Shown piece after piece: positions 42,561 through 51,098 of a stretch of DNA of 64,000 nucleotides; position 1 is the first letter of the stretch; each line of letters opens with the position of its first letter. Position numbers and translations under genes: made by a program. The stretch comes from Flavobacteriales bacterium UBA6693 (GTDB lineage Bacteria; Bacteroidota; Bacteroidia; Flavobacteriales; Weeksellaceae), in contig DKJL01000007.1 of assembly GCA_002454815.1 (NCBI GenBank), forward strand, positions 1 through 64,000. The letters are read 5' to 3'. The notes under the pieces were generated by a model. The model was not told where the DNA came from. It made no database searches and saw only the letters and a program-made list of their open reading frames with translations.

Positions 42561-44243
42561 ATGAATAAGACACTCTCAATAGGACTCGCGGGCTACTCAT
42601 TCACGATAGAGGAGCACGCATACATCAAACTTGGTGATTACCTGAAGGCCCTGCGCGCTTCACTGGACGCTTCCGAAGCAGATGAGGTGATGCACGATAT
42701 CGAAATCCGCATGGTAGAAATTTTCAATGATCTTCTTGGTAAGCGAGAGGTAATTAATGATGCTGATGTAGAAAAAGTAATCGCACAGATCGGTTCTCCC
42801 GAAATAATCGAAGAACAGGAAGAAGCCTATTATTCTGACAAAGCCGCCGGCGCACGCAACGAACGGCGTACCTCCGGAGGATTCAGCGAAAAAAAGCAGC
42901 TTTTCCGCGATCCGGAAAATGCAAAGATCGGTGGGGTTTGTGCCGGTGTGGCGCACTATACCGGGATGGATATGAGCGTTATGCGTGCCATTTGGCTCGG
43001 GATTGCCATTCTCGGCGTATTTACGGCCGCTATTTCCACCTCACTGATTATTCTTATATACATTATTCTTTGGATTGTTCTGCCCAATGCGACCACCGCG
43101 ACGGACTTTCTTAAAATGAAAGGCAAGCCGCTGAACTTTGATAACCTGAAGCAGGAATCAACAAAAATCGTTCATTTTGCTAATGAATCGACGCAGCGGG
43201 TGGGCGAAATTTATAACGAAAATAAACCCTACATCAACAAAGCCGGCAGCGGTATCTGGAATGTAGTCCGGTATATCCTTGGCGCCATTTTCGCTGTGAT
43301 GGGGATTTCTATGCTCATCGGTTCTTTCACAATTTTGGGATTTGGACTCTCCGGGGCGAGCAATATCAATTTCTTTTCAAACTTGGGTTTCTATCTGCAG
43401 GATAGCAACATCGGCTTCTTGGTAATCGCGCTGGGATTCCTGACGACATTTATCCCCGCACTGATTTTTTGTTATCTGGCGCTGAAATTATTTTCACCCA
43501 AAACAAAATTTAATAATACAGGATACGTCATCGGTGCGCTGGTTCTCTTATGGATCGCCACAGTGGCCGTCACCGGTTTCAGCGCTATTCAGTACAAAAC
43601 GCAGTACAGCGGAAATAATTCTGACACGGAAAATGTTGCGATTACTACGACGTCAGATTCCATTTTGGTAGATGTGAAAAAAGTGGTGATTCCACCCAAC
43701 TTTAAAGCATACTGGGACAACGTATATTCCGATGGTAAGATGCTCTACAAACACGACTATCCGAATCTCGATGTAACGCGCAAGGACGTACCAACGCCGT
43801 ACCTGGAAATCAAGAAGCGTGCGGACGGCTACAATCTGCCATTACGCGTGGCGGTGCCTGTGGAAATCGTAGGAAACAAGTTGCTCCTGCCCAACTATCT
43901 GTCTTACCCTTATGATGACCGCCTGCGCGATTACCGAGTTGACTATGAACTTGTTATACCGCGCCACATGAAAGTGATAAGTCTCAATGGAGAATCCGGA
44001 TTTTCAGTAAATGACGACACCGAATGGGAAGACGAAAATGAACGCGACTCAGTTAACAAGGGTGCCAATACCATAATTTTGCCCTCCACCGAAAGTGATT
44101 CGGTCATCGTGAACGGCAAAAAAGTAGATAAAAAAGAAGCTCAACTCATGATCAAAAATATGGACATCGACGCTGACAAAATCGAAGACGTGAATATTTC
44201 CATCAAAAACGGAAAGAAAGAAATTTCAATCAAGACCCGCTGA
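42561..44243 (+). CDS. PspC domain membrane protein
   Basis: 560 residues. The first 90 form a helical HAAS-like segment (ALRASLDASEADEVMHDIEI). The PspC domain follows near 110-185 (LFRDPENAKIGGVCAGVAHY), then two to three more membrane spans (to about 340). The last 210 residues are a beta-rich extracytoplasmic or cytoplasmic domain rich in charged residues. PspC relatives act in membrane-stress signalling. Co-transcribed with the PadR regulator. Confidence 0.88.
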   Translation: MNKTLSIGLAGYSFTIEEHAYIKLGDYLKALRASLDASEADEVMHDIEIRMVEIFNDLLGKREVINDADVEKVIAQIGSPEIIEEQEEAYYSDKAAGARNERRTSGGFSEKKQLFRDPENAKIGGVCAGVAHYTGMDMSVMRAIWLGIAILGVFTAAISTSLIILIYIILWIVLPNATTATDFLKMKGKPLNFDNLKQESTKIVHFANESTQRVGEIYNENKPYINKAGSGIWNVVRYILGAIFAVMGISMLIGSFTILGFGLSGASNINFFSNLGFYLQDSNIGFLVIALGFLTTFIPALIFCYLALKLFSPKTKFNNTGYVIGALVLLWIATVAVTGFSAIQYKTQYSGNNSDTENVAITTTSDSILVDVKKVVIPPNFKAYWDNVYSDGKMLYKHDYPNLDVTRKDVPTPYLEIKKRADGYNLPLRVAVPVEIVGNKLLLPNYLSYPYDDRLRDYRVDYELVIPRHMKVISLNGESGFSVNDDTEWEDENERDSVNKGANTIILPSTESDSVIVNGKKVDKKEAQLMIKNMDIDADKIEDVNISIKNGKKEISIKTR

Positions 44244-44346
44244 TTTTCATTGCCGATTTTTCAAGCAAAACCGTCAATTGATTTTAATAATATTAAATTT
44301 AATAAAATTTAACTAAAAATAAATTTCACCGCTCTGTTTAAATCAG

Positions 44347-44354
44347 TACTTTCG
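44347..44354 (+). promoter_or_regulatory. Candidate -7 element of the 20-codon gene
   Basis: TACTTTCG, seven of eight matches to TAnnTTTG, 46 bases before the ATG at 44401. With the terminator at 44488-44520 it would define a transcript of about 160 bases. Confidence 0.4.
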
Positions 44355-44400
44355 TGCCATTGATTTGCTAAGCAAAACACCAATTCAAAAAAACATAGCC

Positions 44401-44463
44401 ATGGTTCAATTCGTATTACAACTCGCTTTAAAGATTATGGATATCGTCAGCAGTTTATTCTGA
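44401..44463 (+). CDS. 20-residue hydrophobic peptide gene
   Basis: ATG at 44401, 20 codons, TGA at 44461-44463. The peptide (MVQFVLQLAL then KIMDIVSSLF) is an amphipathic hydrophobic helix with one Lys and one Asp. It sits alone between a promoter-like element and a very strong terminator, with no other frame. It resembles in size and character the small hydrophobic peptides of type I toxins or membrane-active regulators. No family known to me. Confidence 0.5.
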   Translation: MVQFVLQLALKIMDIVSSLF

Positions 44464-44487
44464 CTTTAATAAATTTAATATCTTTGT

Positions 44488-44520
44488 AAGTATAGCCGAA
44501 ACTTTCGGTTATACTTTTTT
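44488..44520 (+). terminator. Strong terminator after the 20-codon gene
   Basis: A 14-position arm (44488-44501) pairs with 44503-44516 with one G-U; a few central pairs open to make the loop. Six T follow. It ends 38 bases before the acyltransferase ATG. Confidence 0.85.
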
Positions 44521-44558
44521 GTTTAAAACCGAAAAAACGCACGGGATTTCTTCCTGAT

Positions 44559-45125
44559 ATGAAAAAACTTTTTGCAAAACTGTTACTCAAAATTGTCGGC
44601 TGGAGAGTGGTGCTGGAAGGCGATGTCGACAACCTGGACCGCTGTATTCTGGTTGTGGCGCCGCATACTGCCAACGAGGAATATCTGTTGGGAAATCTTG
44701 CGTATTGGTCACTTGGGAAACCGCTGAAAATTATTATTAAAGACGCTCATACCAAGGCCTGGTACGGCCCGGTGGTTAAAGCTATTGGCGGAATCGGCAT
44801 CGACCGGTCTCAGAAAAATGATCTGGTGAAATTTGTCGTGAGCGAATTTGAAAAGGAGAGTTTCAGCCTGGTGATCACGCCCGAAGGTACACGCAGCTGG
44901 GTGCCCAAGTGGCGGAAAGGCTTTTATCATATGGCGTTGGCCGCAAAGGTGCCTATCGTGATTGCCGCCGGAGACTTTAAAGATAAAATTATTTACCTCG
45001 GACGGAAGATTTCTGTCGAAGATCTGCAAACGCGTACTTACGAAGATATTATGGCCGAAATGGAAGAATATTACAAAAAGATTACGCCCAAGGTACCGGA
45101 AAACTGGAATCCCAAAATTTATTAA
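44559..45125 (+). CDS. PlsC-like lysophospholipid/glycerol acyltransferase
   Basis: Transfers an acyl chain to a lysolipid or amine at the inner membrane. 188 residues, shorter than E. coli PlsC (245). Motif 1 is APHTANEE, where the second catalytic position (normally Asp in HX4D) is Glu. Later motifs are GGIGIDRSQ and PEGTRSWVPKWRKGF. Its place just before menaquinone-type genes is probably incidental. Confidence 0.85.
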   Translation: MKKLFAKLLLKIVGWRVVLEGDVDNLDRCILVVAPHTANEEYLLGNLAYWSLGKPLKIIIKDAHTKAWYGPVVKAIGGIGIDRSQKNDLVKFVVSEFEKESFSLVITPEGTRSWVPKWRKGFYHMALAAKVPIVIAAGDFKDKIIYLGRKISVEDLQTRTYEDIMAEMEEYYKKITPKVPENWNPKIY

Positions 45126-45160
45126 AAAACCGAAAATTCACGCTGACGCAAGTCGTTGTT

Positions 45161-45583
45161 ATGGAGAACAAAGAAAATTTACTGGAAAAACTTAATACCT
45201 GGGGCGGTGAAACATTAGCAAAGGCCCTGGATATCAGGTTCACTGAAATTGGTGACGAGACACTTACGGCGACCATGCCGGTAAACGCCAAAGTACATCA
45301 GCCCTATGGGATCCTTCACGGCGGCGCGAGTTGCGTGCTCGCAGAAACATTGGGTTCCACATTGTCCGTTCTGCATGTGGACACTGATAAATTTGCGCCT
45401 GTCGGAACTAATATTAATTCCAATCATCTCCGCAGTATCAAGTCGGGCACCGTAACGGGTATGGCGCGGTTTATCCGAAAAGGAAATACCATGCACGTTT
45501 CTGAAATCGAGATCCGTGATGAGAAAGGAACACTCATCAACCACACTACCATGACCAACGCTATAATTCCGCGTCCGGAATAA
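45161..45583 (+). CDS. Hotdog-fold acyl-CoA thioesterase, probably DHNA-CoA thioesterase
   Basis: Hydrolyses a CoA thioester. 140 residues with the PaaI/YdiI-type hotdog: HQPYGILHGGASCVLAETLG with catalytic Glu, then PVGTNINSNHLRSI and ARFIRKGNTMHVSEIEI. Because an isochorismate synthase gene follows by 18 bases, 1,4-dihydroxy-2-naphthoyl-CoA in menaquinone synthesis is the likely substrate (MenI role). This is inferred from context; the family alone would allow other substrates. Confidence 0.85.
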   Translation: MENKENLLEKLNTWGGETLAKALDIRFTEIGDETLTATMPVNAKVHQPYGILHGGASCVLAETLGSTLSVLHVDTDKFAPVGTNINSNHLRSIKSGTVTGMARFIRKGNTMHVSEIEIRDEKGTLINHTTMTNAIIPRPE

Positions 45584-45601
45584 ACACAATTTATTCCTTG
45601 C

Positions 45602-46570
45602 ATGCTTTACTTTAGACTGCCTTTTTCGGACCAGATTTTATCCGTCGTGCCGGATTCTGAAAATGAAGCGGTACGTTTTGTTTCTTTCGATGAAGCAGAA
45701 CATTTCAGCTTTCCCGGCACAATTGCGAAACTCCCCGCGAATACTGGTTTTTCCATAAACACCAACGCGGATTTGCCCATGTTACCGGAAAACTCGCTCG
45801 GGGAAACTCGTGAATTTTATTTAGGCTCGATCACCAAGGTTATAGAATTTGTAAAGGAAAATCAATTGCCCAAACTCGTGCTTTCCCGTCGAAAAGTGGT
45901 GGACTTTGCAGGCAAAACACTGGATCTCTTTACAACCTTCCGAAACTTGTGCGAAGTCTATCCGAATGCTTTTGTTTATGTTTTTATTAAAAATGAACAA
46001 TGCTGGCTGGGCGCGTTCTCCGAAGTGCTCGGCAAGTTTGATAAAAACACCCATCGGTTCGATACCATGAGCCTGGCCGGCACTTTACCGAAAGACGAAA
46101 CCTGGAGCAGAAAAGAAATCGATGAGCAACGGGCCGTTACCGATTTTGTCGAAAATACGTTGGAAAATTTTACAGAAAAAGTAGCACGGTCCGAAACGCA
46201 GGATCATATTTCGGGAAATATAAAACATCTTCGCACCGATTTTAGCGCGACGGTAGCACCGGGCGACGTCGATGCTTTGATTGCAGATTTACATCCCACG
46301 CCGGCGGTCTGCGGAATTCCAAAGGATATTTGCCAAAAGGCGATCAGGAATTTTGAACCGACTGCCAGAGATCTGTACGCCGGTTACATCCGCGTGGAAA
46401 CGCCCGGGCATCTCAGCTATTTCGTCAATCTGCGTTGCGCGCGCATTTACCGGAACGCTGCCGTAGTGTATGTCGGCGGTGGTATTACAGCGGAAAGTTC
46501 TGCCGAAAAAGAATGGCAGGAAACCGAATTGAAATCAGAAGCAGTGCTCAGCAACCTCGTCTTTATCTAA
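45602..46570 (+). CDS. Isochorismate synthase-like chorismate-binding enzyme
   Basis: Converts chorismate to isochorismate, the branch step to menaquinone (or catechol siderophores). 322 residues, shorter than E. coli MenF (431), with an abbreviated N-terminal part. The chorismate-binding core shows KLVLSRRKVVDF, DTMSLAGTLPKDE, DFSATVAPGDVDALI, TPAVCGIPKD and VYVGGGITAESSAEKEWQET. The neighbouring thioesterase supports the menaquinone role. Confidence 0.88.
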   Translation: MLYFRLPFSDQILSVVPDSENEAVRFVSFDEAEHFSFPGTIAKLPANTGFSINTNADLPMLPENSLGETREFYLGSITKVIEFVKENQLPKLVLSRRKVVDFAGKTLDLFTTFRNLCEVYPNAFVYVFIKNEQCWLGAFSEVLGKFDKNTHRFDTMSLAGTLPKDETWSRKEIDEQRAVTDFVENTLENFTEKVARSETQDHISGNIKHLRTDFSATVAPGDVDALIADLHPTPAVCGIPKDICQKAIRNFEPTARDLYAGYIRVETPGHLSYFVNLRCARIYRNAAVVYVGGGITAESSAEKEWQETELKSEAVLSNLVFI

Positions 46571-46596
46571 AAATTGAATATAATTTTTGGTGAAAA

Positions 46597-46974
46597 TTAA
46601 TGTGCGAATCCCATTAAAAAACTTACCAACATGATTGCCAAAACGATAAGCGAAACGATCACATAGGTATAATCTTTTTCTTTCATGTAGCCGATCATGG
46701 CGAAGATAATACGCACCAACGGCGTGAAAATCAGCAGCAAAATTCCCAGCTGAATAATCGCCACACCCTGCAATTCCAGCAGTGAATGCCAAAAAGTTGC
46801 CCAGATTTTATCGTCGGGTATCTCCAGAGCCGAGTAATCGTCCGGCATTTCAAAGCCTTCAGTAAAAAGTTTCAGGAAGCCGGCTGCCGAGGTGAAAACG
46901 GACAGCACGACACCAATCCGGAGCAAGTTTCCTACCGAACGGTTTAAGTCTAAATCTGTGAAATGCCGTTTCAT
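46597..46974 (-). CDS. DUF1634 membrane protein
   Basis: 125 residues with three hydrophobic spans (about 15-33, 63-85, 100-120). DUF1634 proteins are found next to TauE/SafE exporters, as here, where the start directly abuts the exporter stop with no gap. It is probably an accessory subunit. Confidence 0.88.
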   Translation of the reverse strand: MKRHFTDLDLNRSVGNLLRIGVVLSVFTSAAGFLKLFTEGFEMPDDYSALEIPDDKIWATFWHSLLELQGVAIIQLGILLLIFTPLVRIIFAMIGYMKEKDYTYVIVSLIVLAIMLVSFLMGFAH

Positions 46975-47805
46975 TTACTTAAAGTTTTGGTTCAGGCCGT
47001 TATACATCATATAAATCGACAGTATGGTCACCACGATGCCGAAGACCACTTTCAGTTTTTTTGTTTTGGAAACCATCAGTGTTTTGGATCCTATATAGCT
47101 GCCCAACACGACGCCGATCAGCACCGGTGCCACAATTACAGGAATAATTTCGCCTCGCTGAAAATAGATCAGTGAACTTGCTACAGCCGTCACGCCAATC
47201 ATAAAATTGCTGGTGGTAGTGGACACTTTAAAAGGCAAACGCATAAGATTGTCCATCGCCAAGACCTTCAGCGCGCCGGAGCCAATTCCCAGTAAACCAG
47301 ACATCACACCGGCAAACGCCATCATGAAGAAACCGGGAACAGTATTTTTTGCGGCATATTCTTTCACCACTCCTTTATCCGGAAAAGATCCATACAGCTG
47401 CAGTTTATGTTCCAGGCTTCCTGGCACAAGCGGCTCCTGGTGGTCCGGTTTTTTTCTTAAGTTTAATACCACTGTAAGCAACAGGATGCTGGCGAAAATA
47501 ATCCCGATGGTGTTGGGATTCAGTAATCCCGAAATCAACGCGCCGCCGATAGCGCCCGTGGTGGTCGCGATCTCCAGAAACATGCCGATCCGCACGTTGG
47601 TAAAACCTTCTTTTACGAAAGCCGCGGCCGCGCCGGAAGAAGTACCGATGACGGAGACCAGTGAGGCGCCAATCGCATAATGCATGGGAACACCAAAGCC
47701 TAAAGTCAGTAATGGGATGATGACAACACCGCCACCAAGGCCTGTGAGCGAGCCGAGTAAACCAGCACTGACCGCTCCGATAAATAATATTAAGATTTCC
47801 GCCAT
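46975..47805 (-). CDS. TauE/SafE family sulfite/organosulfonate exporter
   Basis: 276 residues with about eight spans in two repeats, opening FIGAVSAGLLGSLTGLGGGV and with MAFAGVMSGLLGIGSGALKV in the second repeat, the two Gly-rich family signatures. Members export sulfite, sulfoacetate or import thiosulfate-like anions. The DUF1634 gene follows directly. Confidence 0.9.
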   Translation of the reverse strand: MAEILILFIGAVSAGLLGSLTGLGGGVVIIPLLTLGFGVPMHYAIGASLVSVIGTSSGAAAAFVKEGFTNVRIGMFLEIATTTGAIGGALISGLLNPNTIGIIFASILLLTVVLNLRKKPDHQEPLVPGSLEHKLQLYGSFPDKGVVKEYAAKNTVPGFFMMAFAGVMSGLLGIGSGALKVLAMDNLMRLPFKVSTTTSNFMIGVTAVASSLIYFQRGEIIPVIVAPVLIGVVLGSYIGSKTLMVSKTKKLKVVFGIVVTILSIYMMYNGLNQNFK

Positions 47806-47887
47806 TTCACAAATTTAGCAAAATTCGGACAACCGAAGAATAGTGACGCAATCTGAAGCTGATATTCCTAAAATAATTTTTTAAACG

Positions 47888-47895
47888 TACTTTTG
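47888..47895 (+). promoter_or_regulatory. -7 element of the DUF1543-purK-purE unit
   Basis: TACTTTTG, a perfect TAnnTTTG; predicted leader about nine bases. Confidence 0.5.
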
Positions 47896-47908
47896 CTTTT
47901 TTACAATA

Positions 47909-48460
47909 ATGAAATTATTCTATGTCATTTTGGGCGCAACGCCGAAAGGAAGAAACATTGAGCAGCATGACGTTTTCTTTGGTATTGCCGAGTCGCTGCG
48001 CGAGTTGGTGCCGGCCATGAAGAACTTCTGGCCCGAGGCCAAAGGACAGATCCATATCGACTGTTACCGTGAAGTTTCGACCGTAGATAATTATCGCGTC
48101 ACCGTCGTCACTAAAACAGAACAGGACGATCCCGATCATTTGTTTTTCATTAATCTTGGCGGTTATGTTCCGGGCAGATTTGAAGAACTGCACGAACAGT
48201 TTTTGATGGTTGACGAATCGATGAGTAACATCATCAAACGCGTGAAGAAAACAACTTTTTACCGCACGATGGGTTTTAAAAATGCCGAAAGCCACATTGA
48301 TGACAAGCACGGTGTGGACATCGACGATATTTATCGGGTTAATGATTTGCTGTCCGCAGAAATGAAGCAGAATTATTCCATAGTTTTGGAAAAAACGAGC
48401 GAAACATTGGTGCAAGACCAGATGCACATTGGCTATTTAAAAATCGACAAAGTAAGATAA
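47909..48460 (+). CDS. DUF1543 domain protein
   Basis: 183 residues of unknown function, with FYVILGATPKGRNIEQHDVF and the later VDNYRVTVV and FINLGGYVPGRFEELHEQ that define DUF1543. Soluble. The stop is one base before purK, so they are co-transcribed in a tight purine operon. Confidence 0.88.
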   Translation: MKLFYVILGATPKGRNIEQHDVFFGIAESLRELVPAMKNFWPEAKGQIHIDCYREVSTVDNYRVTVVTKTEQDDPDHLFFINLGGYVPGRFEELHEQFLMVDESMSNIIKRVKKTTFYRTMGFKNAESHIDDKHGVDIDDIYRVNDLLSAEMKQNYSIVLEKTSETLVQDQMHIGYLKIDKVR

Positions 48461-48461
48461 T

Positions 48462-49574
48462 ATGAAAATCGGAATCTTAGGGGGCGGACAGCTCGGCCGC
48501 ATGCTCATTCAGGAAGCTTTAAAATACGACGACGAATTTTACGTACTTGATCCCGCGGCAGATTGTCCGTGCCATCCAATCAGTGAGCACACGCAGGGAA
48601 ATTTTAACCGCAAAGAAGACGTTTATAATTTTGGCCTTGATAAAGACGTCGTGACCATCGAGATCGAACATGTTAGTGTTGACGGTCTCCAAGCCCTGGA
48701 AGAAGCAGGTGTGAAAGTGGTACCAAATTCCTCTATTATCCGCATTATTCAGCAGAAAATTCTACAGAAAGAATTCTACCGTGAACACGGTATTCCGACA
48801 CCGGACTTCCAGGTGATCAATTCCAAAGTGGATAAAATTACCATGCCTTTTCCTTTCGTTCAAAAGCTCAACACCGGCGGCTACGACGGCAAAGGCGTGC
48901 AGGTGATCAGGTCGGAAAATGAACTGAACTTAATGTGGGATGAACCTTCTGTGCTGGAAGCACTTGTTGATATTAATAAAGAACTTTCGGTAATTGTAGC
49001 CAAAAATGAACGTGGCGAAATCAGCACTTTTCCGATAACAGAAATGGTGGCAGATCCTGTGTTAAACTTACTTGATTTTAATATTTGCCCCGCTCAGATT
49101 TCCAGCGAAGTCAATGAGCAGATTGATAAAATTATCAAAACATTCATTACTGCGGCAGCATCGCCCGGACTTTTTGCTGTTGAGCTTTTTCTTGATAAAA
49201 ATGGCAAAGTATGGCTGAACGAAACGGCGCCCAGACTTCACAATTCCGGTCATCAATCTCAGGAAGGCAATGCCAATTCTCAGTTCGAGCAGTTTTATCG
49301 CGTCATCAAAAATTTACCTTTAGCAAACACCACTTCTCACGGTTTTTCCGGCATGCTAAATCTTGTTGGCGCTGATGGCTATACGGGAAAAGTATGTTAT
49401 GAAGGACTGGAAGAAGTAATGAAATTGCCCGACACTTATATCCATCTTTACGGAAAATCAGAAACAAAACCGGGCAGAAAAATGGGCCACATCAATGTTT
49501 TGGCTGATTCGCGTGAGCGTTTACTGCAACGTCTGGCCGAAATCAAAAGTAAGGTGCGCGTGACAGCGGAATAA
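48462..49574 (+). CDS. purK: 5-(carboxyamino)imidazole ribonucleotide synthase
   Basis: ATP-grasp enzyme that carboxylates AIR to N5-CAIR in purine synthesis. 370 residues, opening KIGILGGGQLGRMLIQEALK, with QKLNTGGYDGKGVQVI and FAVELFLDKNGKVWLNETAPRLHNSGH (in two parts) for ATP and metal binding. The partner purE follows. Confidence 0.95.
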   Translation: MKIGILGGGQLGRMLIQEALKYDDEFYVLDPAADCPCHPISEHTQGNFNRKEDVYNFGLDKDVVTIEIEHVSVDGLQALEEAGVKVVPNSSIIRIIQQKILQKEFYREHGIPTPDFQVINSKVDKITMPFPFVQKLNTGGYDGKGVQVIRSENELNLMWDEPSVLEALVDINKELSVIVAKNERGEISTFPITEMVADPVLNLLDFNICPAQISSEVNEQIDKIIKTFITAAASPGLFAVELFLDKNGKVWLNETAPRLHNSGHQSQEGNANSQFEQFYRVIKNLPLANTTSHGFSGMLNLVGADGYTGKVCYEGLEEVMKLPDTYIHLYGKSETKPGRKMGHINVLADSRERLLQRLAEIKSKVRVTAE

Positions 49575-49675
49575 ATTGATCGATGTTCACGATGCATAAA
49601 AAAAATTATGCTACCTCCGAACTACAATGCAGAACTTCAATTATTATTATATTTAAACGACAAAAATTAAATAAA

Positions 49676-50179
49676 ATGGTCGGAATAATTATGGGCAGCC
49701 AAAGTGATCTGGCAATCATGGAACAGGCGGCAGACTTTCTGAAAATGGTCGGAGTTCCTTATGAACTGACGGTTGTTTCAGCACACCGCACGCCCGAGCG
49801 AATGTTCGAATATGCCAGATCAGCGCGCGATCGGGGATTGCAGGTGCTCATTGCGGGTGCCGGTGGCGCGGCGCATCTTCCGGGAATGGTTGCCAGCTGC
49901 ACCACATTACCCGTTATTGGAGTGCCTATTTTGTCTTCCAACTCCATCGACGGTTGGGATTCCGTGCTCTCTATTTTACAGATGCCGTCGGGAATTCCGG
50001 TTGCGACGGTAGCTTTGAATGGTGCCACCAATGCCGGCATTCTGGCTGCGAAAATTGTGGGTGTCTGCGACACTGAAGTTTCGGCACGACTGGAAAAATA
50101 TCAGGAAACTTTAAAAGATAAAGTTCTCGGCACTGTTACAGAAATCCGCAAAATACATCCCAACGGTTTCGATAATTAA
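49676..50179 (+). CDS. purE: N5-carboxyaminoimidazole ribonucleotide mutase
   Basis: Moves the carboxyl group of N5-CAIR to give CAIR. 167 residues from the ATG at 49676 (MVGIIMGSQSDLAIME); the frame upstream of it is unrelated. SAHRTPERMFEYA and AGGAAHLPGMVA are the family motifs. It works with PurK. The stop overlaps the end of the converging esterase gene by four bases. Confidence 0.95.
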   Translation: MVGIIMGSQSDLAIMEQAADFLKMVGVPYELTVVSAHRTPERMFEYARSARDRGLQVLIAGAGGAAHLPGMVASCTTLPVIGVPILSSNSIDGWDSVLSILQMPSGIPVATVALNGATNAGILAAKIVGVCDTEVSARLEKYQETLKDKVLGTVTEIRKIHPNGFDN

Positions 50180-51003
50180 AAGCCAAACCACAGATAGGCC
50201 GCCGGAAAGTAACGACTCCAGGACGCTTCGTTATGCGCGCCGTGTTCATCTGTTTTAAAATAAATATTTTTCTCTTTTACTTTTTTGCTGCGTAATTTTT
50301 CAATGATTGCAAGCGTCTGCTCTTCCATGTCCGACGATTCATTTTTGCCCTGAATGAAATAATACTTCTGGCAAGAGAGCCGGTGATCTACTTGCGCGAT
50401 ATAGCTGTTAAGTTCCTTTTCATTGAACCAAAATGCCGGACTGAAAGCCAAAACATTTCCAAAAACCTTCGGATATTTTACGCCTGCATAAACGGAAATC
50501 AGTCCGCCCAGAGAACTTCCACCAATCGTGGTGTGAGCGGCGCTGCTGCGTGTACGGTAGTTTTTATCAATATAAGGTTTTAAAGTTTCGACGATAAATG
50601 CTGCGTAGCGGTCGCCCTGGCCGCTGACATATTTATTGTTTACAAAAGGTGAAAGTTCCGCTGTTCGCGCGGCACCGCCATTGTCAATTCCGACCACAAT
50701 GCTGTTTTTGTGTCCCATCGCGCTAAGGCGGTTCAGTGTTTCGTCGATATGCCATTCGCCGGCAAAAGAAGTGGCTTCATCAAATAAATTCTGTCCATCC
50801 TGCAGATATAGTACATTGTAACGTGTTGAATTTTTAGAATAATCAGGTGGCAGATAAATCCAGATGCGCCGTGTGGTATTCAGTTGCGGTACAGCAAAAT
50901 CCTCCGCGACGAGACGAACATTCTCCGTTGCAGTGGAAGGTTTCTGCTGCGCCTCAAAAAAATTGAACGCTAAAAGCAGCGTAAAAAGTAAAACTTTTTT
51001 CAT
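50176..51003 (-). CDS. Secreted alpha/beta-hydrolase of the esterase D/Fes family
   Basis: 275 residues with a signal peptide (about 1-19, ending FFEAQ). The PF00756 pattern is clear: RRIWIYLPPDYSKN, YNVLYLQDGQNLFDE, nucleophile in GGSSLGGLISVY, and HGAHNEASW near the end for the catalytic His. Relatives cleave ferric siderophores or feruloyl and acetyl esters. Substrate unknown. Confidence 0.88.
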   Translation of the reverse strand: MKKVLLFTLLLAFNFFEAQQKPSTATENVRLVAEDFAVPQLNTTRRIWIYLPPDYSKNSTRYNVLYLQDGQNLFDEATSFAGEWHIDETLNRLSAMGHKNSIVVGIDNGGAARTAELSPFVNNKYVSGQGDRYAAFIVETLKPYIDKNYRTRSSAAHTTIGGSSLGGLISVYAGVKYPKVFGNVLAFSPAFWFNEKELNSYIAQVDHRLSCQKYYFIQGKNESSDMEEQTLAIIEKLRSKKVKEKNIYFKTDEHGAHNEASWSRYFPAAYLWFGF

Positions 51004-51056
51004 GCCTTAAAATTAAGAAAACTCTGTAAATTTTATTTTCGGGTAAATTCACTTTA

Positions 51057-51088
51057 AATAAAAAAAAGCCTGCACCGACGCAGACTTT
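51057..51088 (-). terminator. Terminator of the methionine-gamma-lyase-type gene
   Basis: Minus strand 9-bp stem (51088-51080 with 51073-51065), one G-U, six-base loop, then seven or more T. Confidence 0.8.
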
Positions 51089-51098
51089 ATCCTTGATC

